DNA of 64,000 nt from Helicobacter hepaticus ATCC 51449 (GCF_000007905.1 NC_004917.1:1612001-1676000), one strand, 5' to 3'; positions 36,442-46,776 are shown, counted from the stretch's first letter. The notes: a model not told the origin generated them from the sequence alone. Translations and numbers: made by a program.

Positions 36442-36705
36442 ATGGACGCATTTTTTGAGGGCACGCCATTGCAAAAGTGGCAAGAGATTATCCTTAATGC
36501 TTCGCCTACTTTAGTAGGATTGGAGCTTGAGGCTTTGTTAGAACGTATAGCTGTATATGAAGCACTTTTAGAACATCAAGGTATAGATATAGAATCTGCA
36601 TTTGTCAATTATCGTTTTGATGAGACTCATAAGGAAGCATTGCGTGTGGCAAAAGATAATCTTGCCATAGAATCAATGGCAAAAATATTGGGCAATTATG
36701 AATAA
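36442..36705 (+). CDS. HP0242-like small helical protein (DUF2443 family)
   Basis: 87 residues, all helical, no signal peptide. FFEGTPLQKWQEIILNAS, LEALLERIAVYEALLE and a C-terminal AIESMAKILGNYE align with H. pylori HP0242 as I remember it (EGNPLDKWNDIIFHAS, QSMANIL). HP0242 is structurally known as an intertwined, pseudo-knotted homodimer of unknown function. The next gene overlaps it by 8 bases and the order to hemC is the same as in H. pylori, which strengthens the assignment. Confidence 0.82.
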   Translation: MDAFFEGTPLQKWQEIILNASPTLVGLELEALLERIAVYEALLEHQGIDIESAFVNYRFDETHKEALRVAKDNLAIESMAKILGNYE

Positions 36706-37174
36706 AATCTTTTTATTTTTTACTCCTTTTTTGCTTTCTTGTGCGGCGTATGCCCTAGCTCCTATTTGGGCGTGGGAAAAAGACTTATCACTTGAAAAAG
36801 AGCAAGTTTATAAGGCTAACTTTAGTGTAGGTGCAGTGCAAAAAGAACTTGAGTTTCGTTGGACACTTTATAAAAATTATGGGCTTATACTTCATATTCG
36901 TTATGATAAATTTAATCATCAAGTGCTTCTCTATACAGATTATCAACGCAATGCTTATAAAATATCACTTGGAAGAGGCAATAGCTCACAAAAAGATGAC
37001 CCACATTTAATTATGTATTTTAAGGAATTTGCTGATAAGGATAAAAAAGCACATTTAAAGCTCTATATTGAGGGGCAAGGTGCAGCAGTGCTTGATGAGA
37101 GCATTTCGCCAAGTAAAGATAAAAAAGAAGACGAAGAGGCAGAAGAAGATACTACTCAAGGACAAGCATCGTGA
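36698..37174 (+). CDS. Exported protein, HP0241-like, function unknown
   Basis: 158 residues with a signal peptide or lipobox-like start (FFTPFLLSCAAYALA). The mature part is beta-rich (EKEQVYKANFSVGAVQKELEFRWTL; GLILHIRYDKFNHQVLLYTDYQ) and ends in a very acidic tail (DKKEDEEAEEDTTQGQAS). By position it corresponds to H. pylori HP0241. It overlaps both neighbours (8 and 4 bases), so it is translated with the HP0242-like gene and ispB. Confidence 0.65.
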   Translation: MNKIFLFFTPFLLSCAAYALAPIWAWEKDLSLEKEQVYKANFSVGAVQKELEFRWTLYKNYGLILHIRYDKFNHQVLLYTDYQRNAYKISLGRGNSSQKDDPHLIMYFKEFADKDKKAHLKLYIEGQGAAVLDESISPSKDKKEDEEAEEDTTQGQAS

Positions 37175-38082
37175 ATATACAATTTGCACTTGAACGCATT
37201 AAGGCATATATTCATACTTACGTCCAAGAGTGTAAAAATGAAGAAGTAAATGCTTTATATGGACATTTAAGTTATGGGAAAATGCTTCGTAGCAAACTTT
37301 TGCTTTCTATTAGTGATATGAACGAAGATGCTTTAAGAGTGTGTGCCTTAATTGAAATGATACAAAGTGCCTCACTTTTGCACGATGATGTGATTGATGA
37401 ATCTCTTACAAGACGCGGTATTCCATCTATTAATGCTACTTTTGGTAATAAAAATGCCATAATGCTGGGCGATGTGCTTTATTCTAAGGCATTTTATGAG
37501 CTAAGCTGTCTTGATGTCAGATTAGCTCAAAGTGTTTCTTCAGCTGTTGTTCGGCTTTCTGTGGGTGAAATTGAAGATGTAAAACTTTCACTTTCTTTTC
37601 ATACAGATAAGGAGCGATATATTCGTATGTGTGCAGATAAAACAGCCGCACTTATTGTGGCTGCTGCGGAATGTGGTGCGATTTTAAAGGGTTTAAATAA
37701 AAATATTTATAGAATCTATGGTGAAAATTTAGGCATTGCTTTTCAAATAATTGATGATATTTTAGATATCACTCAAGATTCCCAAACACTTGGTAAGCCT
37801 TCAATGAGTGATTTTAAAGAAGGTAAAACGACTCTTCCTTATATGTATTTATATGAACATTTAAATGCAGATGAGCGTTCAAAATTGCTTGAGTGCTATG
37901 GTGTGCATCTTAATGAGGAAAAACAAGCGTGGATAAGAATGCAATTGCAAAAATATAATATCATCGCTCAAAGTGTCGCAGATGCTCAATATTATGCTAA
38001 TAAAGCCATTCAATCTATTGTAAATGAGGGCAATGAGAAGCTTAAAGATATTGTTACACAAATGATTGAGAGGACATTTTAG
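37171..38082 (+). CDS. ispB: Long-chain polyprenyl diphosphate synthase
   Basis: Builds the isoprenoid side chain of menaquinone from IPP. Two aspartate-rich motifs are present, LLHDDVIDES (first DDxxD) and IIDDILDITQD (second), plus GKMLRSKLLL and KDFKEGKTTLP-like FKEGKTTLPYMYL. 303 residues matches H. pylori octaprenyl diphosphate synthase (HP0240). Overlaps upstream gene by 4 bases. Confidence 0.9.
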   Translation: MNIQFALERIKAYIHTYVQECKNEEVNALYGHLSYGKMLRSKLLLSISDMNEDALRVCALIEMIQSASLLHDDVIDESLTRRGIPSINATFGNKNAIMLGDVLYSKAFYELSCLDVRLAQSVSSAVVRLSVGEIEDVKLSLSFHTDKERYIRMCADKTAALIVAAAECGAILKGLNKNIYRIYGENLGIAFQIIDDILDITQDSQTLGKPSMSDFKEGKTTLPYMYLYEHLNADERSKLLECYGVHLNEEKQAWIRMQLQKYNIIAQSVADAQYYANKAIQSIVNEGNEKLKDIVTQMIERTF

Positions 38083-38092
38083 GGAGGATAGA

Positions 38093-39415
38093 ATGCAAGA
38101 AAAAATGGAAGTGCAATATATGGTGGTAAGTTTTTCACACAAAAATGTAGATATTGCTACGCGTGAGAAACTGAGTTTTAGCCAAGAAGAGATTGTGCCA
38201 TTTTTGCAAGAGATTAATGTATGCGATAGTATTAGGGAGAGTATTTTACTTTGCACTTGTAATCGTGTGGAGCTTTATGTAAGTATGATTGATAAAAAAA
38301 GAGCAAGAGAACATATCTATGAATGTTTTTGCACACATAAGAATATAGCATTAGAGGATATAAAAAATATTGCACTTATGCGTTTAAACCAATATGCGAT
38401 TTATCATATTTTTAGTGTGGCTTCAAGCCTTGATAGTTTGGTTATAGGTGAGACACAGATTACAGGACAACTTAAGCTTGCTTATAAACTTGCCTTTGAG
38501 AATGCGCTTTGTGCCAAAGATATGACTCGTCTTATGCACTTTGCCTTTAAGTGTGCTGCAAGCGTGCGAAAAGAGACAGATATTTCAGCTCATAGTGTAT
38601 CGGTAGCTTCTACGGCAGTGCGTATGGCAGAACAAAAACTTGCTTTGTGTGATAAAACTTTAGAGAATCTGCCTGTTTTAGTTATCGGCAGTGGCGAAAT
38701 GGGGCGTCTTGCGTGTAAGCATCTCCAAAATGCTAACGCTCAAATTACACTTGTTAGTCGCACAAAAGAAAATGCACGCAAACTTGCCTTAGAACTTGAC
38801 TCTAGTATAAATATAGAATCTTGGGAGCATTTAGAGCAACTTTTAGGGCAATATGAAGTGCTTTTTAGCGCTACGAGTGCTCCAAATTGTATTATTCAAT
38901 CAAAGATGGTGCAAGTGAGCCAAAAGCAAAGATGGTGGTTTGATTTGGCTTTGCCGCGTGATATAGAAAATATACAAATGGAAAATTTACATATTTTTTG
39001 TGTTGATGATTTGGAAGAAATTGTGCAAGAGCATAAAAATGCGCGTGAAGATAGTGCAAAAAAAGCACAAAAGATTCTTGAACGTTATAGTGTAGAATTT
39101 TTTAAATGGCTTCAAACTTTGGGGATTGACCCTATCATTAAACATATTCGTTATCTTGCCAAACAATCTGCCCTCAAAGAGCTTGATAGAGCGGTAAAAA
39201 AAGGATTTTTACCTGCTTCGTATCAACAAAATGTAGAGAAGATTTTGCACGGAGCTTTTAATACCTTTTTGCATCAACCAACAATACGGCTCAAGCAAGC
39301 AAGTGAGAATCCTCAAGGCGACCCTATTATTGAAGCAATGAAAAATGTGTTTGATATTAGTGATGATGTTGTTATGCTTAATGGCTATAAATGTGAGAAA
39401 GACACCATTTTTTAA
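38093..39415 (+). CDS. hemA: Glutamyl-tRNA reductase
   Basis: Reduces Glu-tRNA to glutamate-1-semialdehyde, first committed step of haem synthesis by the C5 route. Catalytic Cys in LLCTCNRVELY, then SLDSLVIGETQITGQLK, and the NADPH domain with VIGSGEMGRLACKHL. ATG 38093 is preferred to 38066 because of the strong AGGGAGGATA site; the protein is then 440 residues. Lies 10 bases after ispB. Confidence 0.94.
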   Translation: MQEKMEVQYMVVSFSHKNVDIATREKLSFSQEEIVPFLQEINVCDSIRESILLCTCNRVELYVSMIDKKRAREHIYECFCTHKNIALEDIKNIALMRLNQYAIYHIFSVASSLDSLVIGETQITGQLKLAYKLAFENALCAKDMTRLMHFAFKCAASVRKETDISAHSVSVASTAVRMAEQKLALCDKTLENLPVLVIGSGEMGRLACKHLQNANAQITLVSRTKENARKLALELDSSINIESWEHLEQLLGQYEVLFSATSAPNCIIQSKMVQVSQKQRWWFDLALPRDIENIQMENLHIFCVDDLEEIVQEHKNAREDSAKKAQKILERYSVEFFKWLQTLGIDPIIKHIRYLAKQSALKELDRAVKKGFLPASYQQNVEKILHGAFNTFLHQPTIRLKQASENPQGDPIIEAMKNVFDISDDVVMLNGYKCEKDTIF

Positions 39416-39424
39416 AGGAATACT

Positions 39425-41191
39425 ATGAGGTTTTCACAACTTTTTGTAAATACTCTTAAAGAATCTCCTAAAGATGCAGTGCTTAAAAGTCATCAATATC
39501 TTATTCGTGGGGGCTTTATACAGCAAATCGGCAGTGGTATTTATAATTTTTTACCCCTTGGCAAAAAACTCCTTGATAAAGTGCGCTTTATTGTTAAAGA
39601 AGAAATGGACAAGAGTGGTGCACAAGAGATTCTTATGGGATTTGTTACTCCTGCAGAGCTATGGAGAGAATCTGGGCGTTATGAACAATATGGCAGGGAG
39701 CTTTTGCGTTTTGTAGATAGAAAAGAGAATGAATTTGTGCTTGGACCTACGCACGAGGAAGTCATAACGCATATTGCAAAAAATACGATTAAAAGCTATA
39801 AGCAACTCCCGCTTCATCTTTATCAGATTCATAGTAAATTTCGTGATGAACTGCGTCCGCGATTTGGACTTATGCGTGGGCGTGAGTTTATTATGAAAGA
39901 TGGATATAGTTTTCATAGTAATTATGCAGATTTGAATAGAGAGTTTGATGTTATGGAGGCGACATATAAAAGGATTTTGCAAAGAATGGGCTTAGAGTTT
40001 AAAGTTGTAGAGGCAGATTCTGGAGCAATTGGTGGAAGCGGAAGTAAAGAATTTATGGTATTAGCGCCTTGCGGAGAGGATACTATTGTCGTATGTAAGG
40101 GTTGTGAATATGGTGCAAATATTGAAGCAAGTAAAAGAGCGCCACGCACTGCTCCGCGTCCAAATGAAATAAAATATGATAGCAATGCACCCCAGGCAGC
40201 TTTTGCACGATTTTTTACTCCTGATATAAAGAATATAGAATCTTTAAGCGCATTTTTTAAGGTTGATAAGTTTTGGACAATCAAAGCAATAGTAAAAAAA
40301 GCAATCAAAGCAAATAATGAAAGTGAATTGGTGTATTTTTTTGTGCGTGGTGATGATGAGGGTGAAGAAACAAAAATGCTCAATGCCATAAATAAACATA
40401 CAAATTGTTATCTTGCCTTAGAAGATGCGAGTGTAGAGGAGATTCAAGCAGCTGGATTGGAAGTAGGATTTATTGGGGCTTATGGGTTGCGTCATATTAC
40501 TCAAGCTACACATATCTATTTTGATGAGAGTTTAAGGGACGCCTCAAATCTCATCTGCGGAGCAAATGAGAAGGATTATCATTTCGTGGGTGTAGATTTA
40601 AGCACATTTGAAGGCTTAGAATATGCCGATATAGCTCAAAGTAAAGAGGGAGATTTATGTCCTAAGTGTGCCCAAGAGCTTTATTATACTAAAGGTATAG
40701 AAGTTGGACATATTTTTAAATTAGGTGATAAATATTCGCGTGCAATGAATGCGCAATTTTTGGATAACGATGGCAAGACACAACCGCTTATTATGGGCTG
40801 CTATGGCTTTGGAATCTCGCGTATTTTGCCTGCGATATTAGAGCAAAAAAGCGATGATTTAGGCTGTATATGGAGCAAAGAAGTGAGTGTTTTTGATATA
40901 GCCATTATTATTTCAAACACTAAAGATTCTGTGCAAAATGATTTTGGTAGTGCTTTATATGAGATATTGAGTGCGTGTGGCATTGATGTTTTGTTAGATG
41001 AGCGAGATGAGCGATTTGGTGTGAAGATGAAAGATTTTGAATTGCTTGGTTTTCATTCTGCTTTGATTGTAGGTAAGGGTTTAAATGAGGGCAAAGTAGA
41101 GTTGATTAAACGCGAAGGCTTAAAAAAATATGAGCTTTGTGCCACTGATAAAGAAATATTGCTTGAAGAGATTCTCAAAATCATAGCATAA
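39425..41191 (+). CDS. proS: Prolyl-tRNA synthetase (bacterial type)
   Basis: Charges tRNA-Pro. Class II motifs: [21 protein letters not shown] (motif 1 region), [21 protein letters not shown] (motif 2), and [14 protein letters not shown] (motif 3). An editing (INS) domain lies between motifs 2 and 3 (about 220-385), and an anticodon domain at the C-terminus. 588 residues. Lies in the hemA-proS-hemC order conserved with H. pylori. Confidence 0.96.
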   Translation: MRFSQLFVNTLKESPKDAVLKSHQYLIRGGFIQQIGSGIYNFLPLGKKLLDKVRFIVKEEMDKSGAQEILMGFVTPAELWRESGRYEQYGRELLRFVDRKENEFVLGPTHEEVITHIAKNTIKSYKQLPLHLYQIHSKFRDELRPRFGLMRGREFIMKDGYSFHSNYADLNREFDVMEATYKRILQRMGLEFKVVEADSGAIGGSGSKEFMVLAPCGEDTIVVCKGCEYGANIEASKRAPRTAPRPNEIKYDSNAPQAAFARFFTPDIKNIESLSAFFKVDKFWTIKAIVKKAIKANNESELVYFFVRGDDEGEETKMLNAINKHTNCYLALEDASVEEIQAAGLEVGFIGAYGLRHITQATHIYFDESLRDASNLICGANEKDYHFVGVDLSTFEGLEYADIAQSKEGDLCPKCAQELYYTKGIEVGHIFKLGDKYSRAMNAQFLDNDGKTQPLIMGCYGFGISRILPAILEQKSDDLGCIWSKEVSVFDIAIIISNTKDSVQNDFGSALYEILSACGIDVLLDERDERFGVKMKDFELLGFHSALIVGKGLNEGKVELIKREGLKKYELCATDKEILLEEILKIIA

Positions 41192-41200
41192 GGAGTGGAT

Positions 41201-42166
41201 ATGGCAAAGCAGAGCGGAGCAGATAGAGAGCTAGTTATTGGCTCACGTGGAAGTATATTGGCTTTATGGCAAGCTGAATATATCAAGTCTTGCCTTAAAG
41301 CTCAATGTGGTTTGCAATCTCGCATACAAATTATTAAAACTCGTGGTGATAAAATTCTTGATGTGCCTTTGGCAAAAATAGGTGGAAAGGGGCTTTTTAC
41401 TAAAGAGTTAGAAGAAATGCTTTTAAGCAAAGATATTGATTTGGCTGTGCATAGCCTCAAAGATGTGCCTGTAGAATTTGTGCCTGAACTCGATTTAGCA
41501 GCTATTACTCAACGTGAGAGTGCAAATGATTGTTTTTTGAGTGTAAATTATCCCAATCTTAATGCTTTACCACAAGGAGCAAAAGTAGGGACAACTTCCC
41601 TACGCCGCTCAATGCAGATTAAAAAATATCGCTCTGATTTAGATACATTAAGTTTGCGTGGCAATGTGCAAACACGACTAGAGAAACTCCATAATGGTGC
41701 ATTTGATGCAATTATCCTCGCTCAAGCAGGAGTGAATAGGCTTAAAATCAATACACAAGATGTGCGTTATATCGTGCCCTTAGATTTTATGATACCTGCG
41801 ATGGGGCAGGGTGCGCTTGGAATAGAAATGCGTAAGGATTCTATATTTTTTGATAGAATTGCTGTGCTTAATGATAAGCAGAGTGCGCTTTGTGTGAGTG
41901 CAGAAAGGGCTTTTGTGAGGACATTAGAGGGTGGGTGTCAAGTGCCAATAGGCGTGTATGCACAATTTAGCAATAATAAACTCACACTTCAAGCTATAGT
42001 AGGATTGCCTGATGGAAGTGAAGTATTACAAGATAGTGTCGAGGATTCTATAAATATAGATGATATAAATGCAAGCGAGAATCTAGGTATAGCATTTGCA
42101 CAAAAATTTATTGATAAAGGTGCAAAAGAACTTCTTGAGCGAGCAGCAAAAATAGCATTTGCATAA
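41201..42166 (+). CDS. hemC: Hydroxymethylbilane synthase (porphobilinogen deaminase)
   Basis: Polymerises four porphobilinogens. [16 protein letters not shown] near the N-terminus, [20 protein letters not shown], and the dipyrromethane-cofactor cysteine in [12 protein letters not shown] are visible. ATG 41201 with AAGGAG at 41190-41195 is preferred to GTG 41195, giving 321 residues. Last gene of the hisD-hemC run. Confidence 0.94.
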   Translation: MAKQSGADRELVIGSRGSILALWQAEYIKSCLKAQCGLQSRIQIIKTRGDKILDVPLAKIGGKGLFTKELEEMLLSKDIDLAVHSLKDVPVEFVPELDLAAITQRESANDCFLSVNYPNLNALPQGAKVGTTSLRRSMQIKKYRSDLDTLSLRGNVQTRLEKLHNGAFDAIILAQAGVNRLKINTQDVRYIVPLDFMIPAMGQGALGIEMRKDSIFFDRIAVLNDKQSALCVSAERAFVRTLEGGCQVPIGVYAQFSNNKLTLQAIVGLPDGSEVLQDSVEDSINIDDINASENLGIAFAQKFIDKGAKELLERAAKIAFA

Positions 42167-42239
42167 AAATTAAAACCAAAATCCCAAAAATAGTGTAATG
42201 TTACAATTTTAAATATAACTTAGCTTTTCTGTTCAAAAT

Positions 42240-42259
42240 TTTTTGCTTTTAAGCAAAAA
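42240..42259. terminator. AT-rich hairpin after hemC
   Basis: TTTTTGCT-TTTA-AGCAAAAA, an 8-bp stem with T and A arms that could end transcription from the left. It is followed by a GGGGGG run (42271-42276 region) and a 13-base palindrome TGCATTTAATGCA shortly before the outer-membrane protein gene. Confidence 0.5.
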
Positions 42260-42327
42260 TCGGTGGGCAGGGGGGTAAAATCAGGTATGCATTTAATGCA
42301 AAATATCAATAAAAGGTGGTACAATAG

Positions 42328-42918
42328 ATGAAAAAATGCGCAGCAAGTTTAGCTTTATCTTTGACTTTTATAGCTTCTAATGGAATAGCAGAAGAAAGTG
42401 GATTATTCATTGGTGTTGGCACAGGTTATGGGCAAAGCGAAATCAAATCTAATAACACGAAAACAAAGCTTGATGGCTTGAGCTTTGAGACTATCGTTGG
42501 GTATAAATCATTTCTTACTCCTGCTTTTGGTATGCGTTATTATATAAACTTTGCTTATTCAAATGCAGAACAAAAGAATGACTTAAAACCAAAAATTATA
42601 ATGAATTATGGACTAAATGCAGATATGCTTTATAATGTAGTGGCGAGTGAAAGTGTGAATCTAGGTGCATTTGTGGGTGTAGGCGTTGGTGCAAATACTT
42701 GGGCTGCAAAAAATAATGAAGATTTTAAGGCAAAAACAGGTTTTAATGTCGCACTTAATGCTGGTTTAAGAAGTCAATTTGGCAAACATCACGGCATAGA
42801 AGTTGTAGCTCGTGTGCCTTTTATAGATACGACATTAGAAAATGATAGAATAACAGGCGCTAAACAAACAGGCTCACATATTTATAATGTTGGTGCGCGT
42901 TATATTTTAAGCTTCTAA
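42328..42918 (+). CDS. Helicobacter outer-membrane protein, small barrel
   Basis: 196 residues with a signal peptide (KKCAASLALSLTFIASNGIA) and an eight-strand-like barrel: SGLFIGVGTGYGQSE, LSFETIVGYKSFLTPAFGMRYYINFAYS, VNLGAFVGVGVGANTW, ending VGARYILSF. The GxxxGxxxF-type spacing and the terminal Phe fit the Helicobacter OMP family (Hop/Hor-like). Ribosome site AAAAGGTGG. No AGATTCT/AGAATCT word occurs in the gene. Confidence 0.75.
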   Translation: MKKCAASLALSLTFIASNGIAEESGLFIGVGTGYGQSEIKSNNTKTKLDGLSFETIVGYKSFLTPAFGMRYYINFAYSNAEQKNDLKPKIIMNYGLNADMLYNVVASESVNLGAFVGVGVGANTWAAKNNEDFKAKTGFNVALNAGLRSQFGKHHGIEVVARVPFIDTTLENDRITGAKQTGSHIYNVGARYILSF

Positions 42919-42970
42919 GAGTTGCTTAGATTCTTTAATGGGGGCAAATGCCTCCACCCTTTTAATAGAG

Positions 42971-43858
42971 TTATACTTCTGTGGTGCTGATACCATATTT
43001 TTCTTCAAGCTTTTTGCCAAAATTTGTGCCAAAGCCTTCGCAAAAGCGCATTCCATAGAGTAATACAAACCACGATACATAAATCCATAACATCATAAAA
43101 AGAAAAATAGCAATAGGCCCATATACGCTTTTATAGGTTTGATTGTAAAATACATAATATACAAAAGCCCATTTTGTGAGTAGCCATACACTTGTGGTTA
43201 ATAGGCTTGAACTAAAGAGTGCAAGAAGCTTAAGAGGTTTGTTTGCAGAGAGCTTAAAGAGCAAGAAAAACATAGCCCACGTAAGCAAATAAGGTATCAA
43301 GTCAAATAAAAGGCTTAAATCTGCTGTGCCTTTGAGTGTTTTTTGCACTTCGCCGCTAAAATAAATTGAAAAAGCAAGCACTATTGGGAAAAGCGTAATC
43401 ATCGTCCAATACATTAGAAGAGAATCAAAAAACTTGCGAGGTGTTGAATTAAACATTTTTGCTGCGATGTATTCATAATTGCGAAAAAACATTATAGATG
43501 CTACAAGCGTATATCCAAGCCCCATCATACCTAGTGCCGAGCTATTTTTCATAAAAGTATCAAGATAGCTAGAAATCACATCAGTATGCGTGGGTAGAAT
43601 ATTAGAAAGTATGAGTGTGCGGATTTGCTCAATTTGAGATTGAAAATTAGGTAGATTCATTACAATAGAAAAAACAATCATTAAAAGTGGAATAATTGCA
43701 AAAACTGTGTAAAAACTAAGCGAAGCTGCATAAAAGCTTAATTCTTTGTCGGCGACAAAATCCCAAATACTTTTTATCTTATTCCATAATATATCAAAAA
43801 GGCTACGTGATTTGCACCAAAGATTGGCAACAAGCTGTTCTTTTTGGATAGATGGCAT
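42971..43858 (-). CDS. YihY/BrkB-type inner-membrane protein
   Basis: 295 residues with six hydrophobic segments. KELSFYAASLSFYTVFAIIPLLM is the family signature of YihY/virulence factor BrkB (formerly mis-assigned as RNase BN), followed by a late KSVYGPIAIFLFMMLWIYVSW. Function is unsettled; some members are proposed transporters or septation factors. It starts 12 bases after the bioB stop, so it shares the bioB transcript. Confidence 0.85.
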   Translation of the reverse strand: MPSIQKEQLVANLWCKSRSLFDILWNKIKSIWDFVADKELSFYAASLSFYTVFAIIPLLMIVFSIVMNLPNFQSQIEQIRTLILSNILPTHTDVISSYLDTFMKNSSALGMMGLGYTLVASIMFFRNYEYIAAKMFNSTPRKFFDSLLMYWTMITLFPIVLAFSIYFSGEVQKTLKGTADLSLLFDLIPYLLTWAMFFLLFKLSANKPLKLLALFSSSLLTTSVWLLTKWAFVYYVFYNQTYKSVYGPIAIFLFMMLWIYVSWFVLLYGMRFCEGFGTNFGKKLEEKYGISTTEV

Positions 43859-43869
43859 AGAGAATCTCC

Positions 43870-44721
43870 TTAGTGGCAGTTTGTCGCAGCGACATAGCCA
43901 TAAGATTCTATCATTGCTACATCATCTTTAGGTGCTTTGCCATCAGTGGTGAGGTAATCGCCTAGCACCACGCCATTAATTCCTGCTTCAAAAAGTGGCT
44001 TTTGGTTATCACCAAAGACTGCCTCTCGCCCTCCCGCAATCATTAAGCGTGTATTTGGGAGATATTCACGCGCAAGAGTTACGCATTCTAGTGCTTCTTG
44101 TGGGCTAAGAGTTTGCATAGGTAAAGGTAGAGATTCATTAGCGATATAAAAATTAAGGGGAGATGTATGAGGGGAGAGGATCTGTAAATGCTTAAGCAGT
44201 TCTATTCTATCTCCCCAACTTTCACCTAAGCCGAAAATGCCTCCAGATAATAGTCCTAGCTCTGCTTTAAGAGTATTTTCGCAGGTTTCAAATCGCTCTT
44301 TCCAAGTGTGTGTAGTGCAAATGTGTGGAAAAAACTCTTTAGAAGTTTCCAAATTGTGATTATAACTATCCACGCCATTGGTTTTAAGGTATTTAAGAGA
44401 ATCTACATCTGCACTACCACAGCACGCGATAATATGTAAGCCTAAATCCGCTTTTTTAATTGCACTTGCAGCTTTAGCAATATATTCACATTTTTGGGAT
44501 TCTAAACTGCGTCCTGCGGTTACAAGGCAAAATCCTAATGCACCATATTCGCGCAATGTTTTTGCTTCTTGCACAATTTTATCAATGCTTTTGTTTTTGT
44601 ATCTTTGAATCTGTGTGCCATAATGCGCACTTTGGGTGCAGTATTTGCAATCTTCTGGACAATCTCCAGAGCTAACATTGCAAATACTGCATAGGAATAT
44701 TTCATTACTTATTTTTTGCAT
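43870..44721 (-). CDS. bioB: Biotin synthase
   Basis: Radical SAM enzyme inserting sulfur into dethiobiotin. The SAM-cluster cysteines are C21, C25 and C28 in GDCPEDCKYCTQS. LRTAGRS-like LVTAGRSLESQ, HNLETSKEFF and the late RLMIAGGREAVFG match BioB. 283 residues is the short form seen in Helicobacter and Campylobacter. The product is needed by biotin-dependent enzymes such as PycB at the window start. Confidence 0.93.
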   Translation of the reverse strand: MQKISNEIFLCSICNVSSGDCPEDCKYCTQSAHYGTQIQRYKNKSIDKIVQEAKTLREYGALGFCLVTAGRSLESQKCEYIAKAASAIKKADLGLHIIACCGSADVDSLKYLKTNGVDSYNHNLETSKEFFPHICTTHTWKERFETCENTLKAELGLLSGGIFGLGESWGDRIELLKHLQILSPHTSPLNFYIANESLPLPMQTLSPQEALECVTLAREYLPNTRLMIAGGREAVFGDNQKPLFEAGINGVVLGDYLTTDGKAPKDDVAMIESYGYVAATNCH

Positions 44722-44816
44722 AACTTACCTTATTGTGTTGGGATAATGCTATTGTAGCAAAAAGTCTTTAAAAGTTCTAATGTGATAGAATGATTTAATT
44801 GTTTTGAGGAGATGGA

Positions 44817-46070
44817 GTGAGAGCTTTAGAAGTAAGTGAGATTAACGCACAAATTAAAAGTATTTTAGAATCTACTTTTATGGATATTTGTGTGCGTGGC
44901 GAAATAAGTAATGTAACAATTCATACAAGTGGACATATTTATCTCACTCTTAAAGATGAAAGCTCAAGCGTGCGTTGTGTGATGTTTAAAGGCAATGCGC
45001 GTAACTTGAAAATAAAGCTTGAAGTAGGACAAAGTGTGCTTATAATGGGCTCACTTAGTGTCTATGTGCCCAAAGGAGAATATCAGATTCTTTGTAAAAG
45101 TATCACACTTGCAGGTTTAGGCGAACTCTCTCAAGCGTATGAAGCCCTTAAGACAAAGCTTGGCGCAAAGGGTTATTTTGAATCTGCTCATAAAAAGCCT
45201 TTACCACGCTTCCCCAAACGTATTGCTTTGCTCACTTCTGCCACAGGTGCGGCAAAAGAGGATATGCTCAAAGTAGCTCATAAGCGTTGGAATCTTGTGC
45301 ATATTACGCTTTTTAATACACTTGTGCAAGGTGAAGGAGCAAAAGATTCTATAGTAGAGAATCTAAAACGAGCTGATAGTTTTTTTGGCACATCTGAAAG
45401 CTTTGATGTTATTGTCTTAGGGAGAGGTGGAGGAAGTATGGAGGATATGTGGGCATTTAATGAAGAATGCGTAGCAGATGCCATTTATTCTGCACGCACA
45501 CCTATTATTTCTGCTGTAGGACACGAGGTTGATGTATTTATAAGTGATTTTGTCGCTGATGTGCGAGCTCCTACGCCTTCAGCGGCTATGGAAATACTTT
45601 TGCCTGACAAAAACGAATATTTGCGTGTGCTTGATGAAATAATGAATAGTTATTTTTATGCCCTTAAGCAGCAATTTGTGCTTAAAAGTCAAGCATTAGA
45701 GCGAATGCGAGAATATTTTAAGCTTTATAATTTTGAGCAGCGCTATTGCGCTAAGGTTGAGCAAATCAATATTTTTCAACAAATGATGCGAGATTCTATG
45801 AATGCAGTACTTGAGGATAAAATGCTAAAATATGAACATATATTTTTATCTCTTAATGCTCGGTGTGAGGAGAAACTGCAGCAATGTCAATATGAATATG
45901 AGCGTATGTTGGAGGTGTTTAATGCTTTGAATCCACACTCACTTTCCACTCGTGGGTATGCACAAATAAGTAAAGAAGGGAAACCTTGTAGATTAAGTGA
46001 TATTGATATAAATGAAGAATTTTATTTAAGTGATATGACACATTCTATTTTAGCAAAGCGTTTGCAATGA
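44817..46070 (+). CDS. xseA: Exodeoxyribonuclease VII large subunit
   Basis: Degrades single-stranded DNA together with XseB. N-terminal OB fold (EVSEINAQIKSILESTF, VRGEISNVTIHTSGHIYLTLKDE), nuclease core (PKRIALLTSATGAAKEDML, VIVLGRGGGSMEDMWAFN, ISAVGHEVDVFISDFVADVRAPTPSAA), then a long coiled coil. A GTG start at 44817 follows TTGAGGAGATG. 417 residues. Confidence 0.94.
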   Translation: MRALEVSEINAQIKSILESTFMDICVRGEISNVTIHTSGHIYLTLKDESSSVRCVMFKGNARNLKIKLEVGQSVLIMGSLSVYVPKGEYQILCKSITLAGLGELSQAYEALKTKLGAKGYFESAHKKPLPRFPKRIALLTSATGAAKEDMLKVAHKRWNLVHITLFNTLVQGEGAKDSIVENLKRADSFFGTSESFDVIVLGRGGGSMEDMWAFNEECVADAIYSARTPIISAVGHEVDVFISDFVADVRAPTPSAAMEILLPDKNEYLRVLDEIMNSYFYALKQQFVLKSQALERMREYFKLYNFEQRYCAKVEQINIFQQMMRDSMNAVLEDKMLKYEHIFLSLNARCEEKLQQCQYEYERMLEVFNALNPHSLSTRGYAQISKEGKPCRLSDIDINEEFYLSDMTHSILAKRLQ

Positions 46071-46083
46071 ATTAAAACTTTTA

Positions 46084-46776
46084 TTAATGCACACTTCCTA
46101 CTGAAGTAAAACGCGTTTTGCTTAAAAAGGCTGGAATTGAGTTCCAAATAAAAACAAGCAAAAGACGTTGAACATCTTCAGTGTGCATAAATTTATGTTT
46201 AGCGAGCACTTGGCAGGTAAGAAAATCAAAATATGTTTTGCCTGCACCTTTATCATCAAGATATGCTTTTTCAAAATCTCCACCAAAATATCGTGCTGCA
46301 TTGCTAAGACTAATTTCTTTTCGGGCAAGGGTTTGTGTAAAGTTATCAGGTGAAGTATTGCTAGGAAAATTATTTATGCGTGAGGTAAGGAAAGTTAAAA
46401 GCTTGTCTTCAATGCTGCGCATAAGTTCTAAAAATATTATGCTTGCTTTATCAGTTTGCTCTCTTAAGCGAATGGCTTTTTCAAGAGTGTTTGCTTGAGA
46501 ACCTTTGAGCAAAACTGAAGCAATTTGGGTAATTTTGGGTTCTGATAAAATATTAATAACACATTGTTTTTTAGCAAATCCAGCTGTGTAGGAGCGTTTA
46601 ATATTATCAATAGCTTTATTCAATGCTTCTTGCTCAAACATTATATTAAACATTGCAAATTCTTCTTGAGGGAGCATATGCTGTAAATCTTCTTTGTAGT
46701 TTGGGTTTGCTACAAATCCCTTTTCTTTTAACACATAAAACTTACGCACTAGAGTATCTATGGTATTAAACTGCAT
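46084..46776 (-). CDS. Conserved-looking protein of unknown function
   Basis: 230 residues, mostly helical and hydrophilic, no signal peptide or membrane segment. Segments such as LEKAIRLREQTDKASIIFLELMRSIEDKLLTFL suggest coiled or bundled helices; the C-terminus (VFIWNSIPAFLSKTRF) is more hydrophobic. It lies 75 bases after the yedF-selD pair on the same strand, separated by a palindrome of two AGAWTCT words, so it may or may not belong to the same transcript. No family recognised. Confidence 0.55.
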   Translation of the reverse strand: MQFNTIDTLVRKFYVLKEKGFVANPNYKEDLQHMLPQEEFAMFNIMFEQEALNKAIDNIKRSYTAGFAKKQCVINILSEPKITQIASVLLKGSQANTLEKAIRLREQTDKASIIFLELMRSIEDKLLTFLTSRINNFPSNTSPDNFTQTLARKEISLSNAARYFGGDFEKAYLDDKGAGKTYFDFLTCQVLAKHKFMHTEDVQRLLLVFIWNSIPAFLSKTRFTSVGSVH

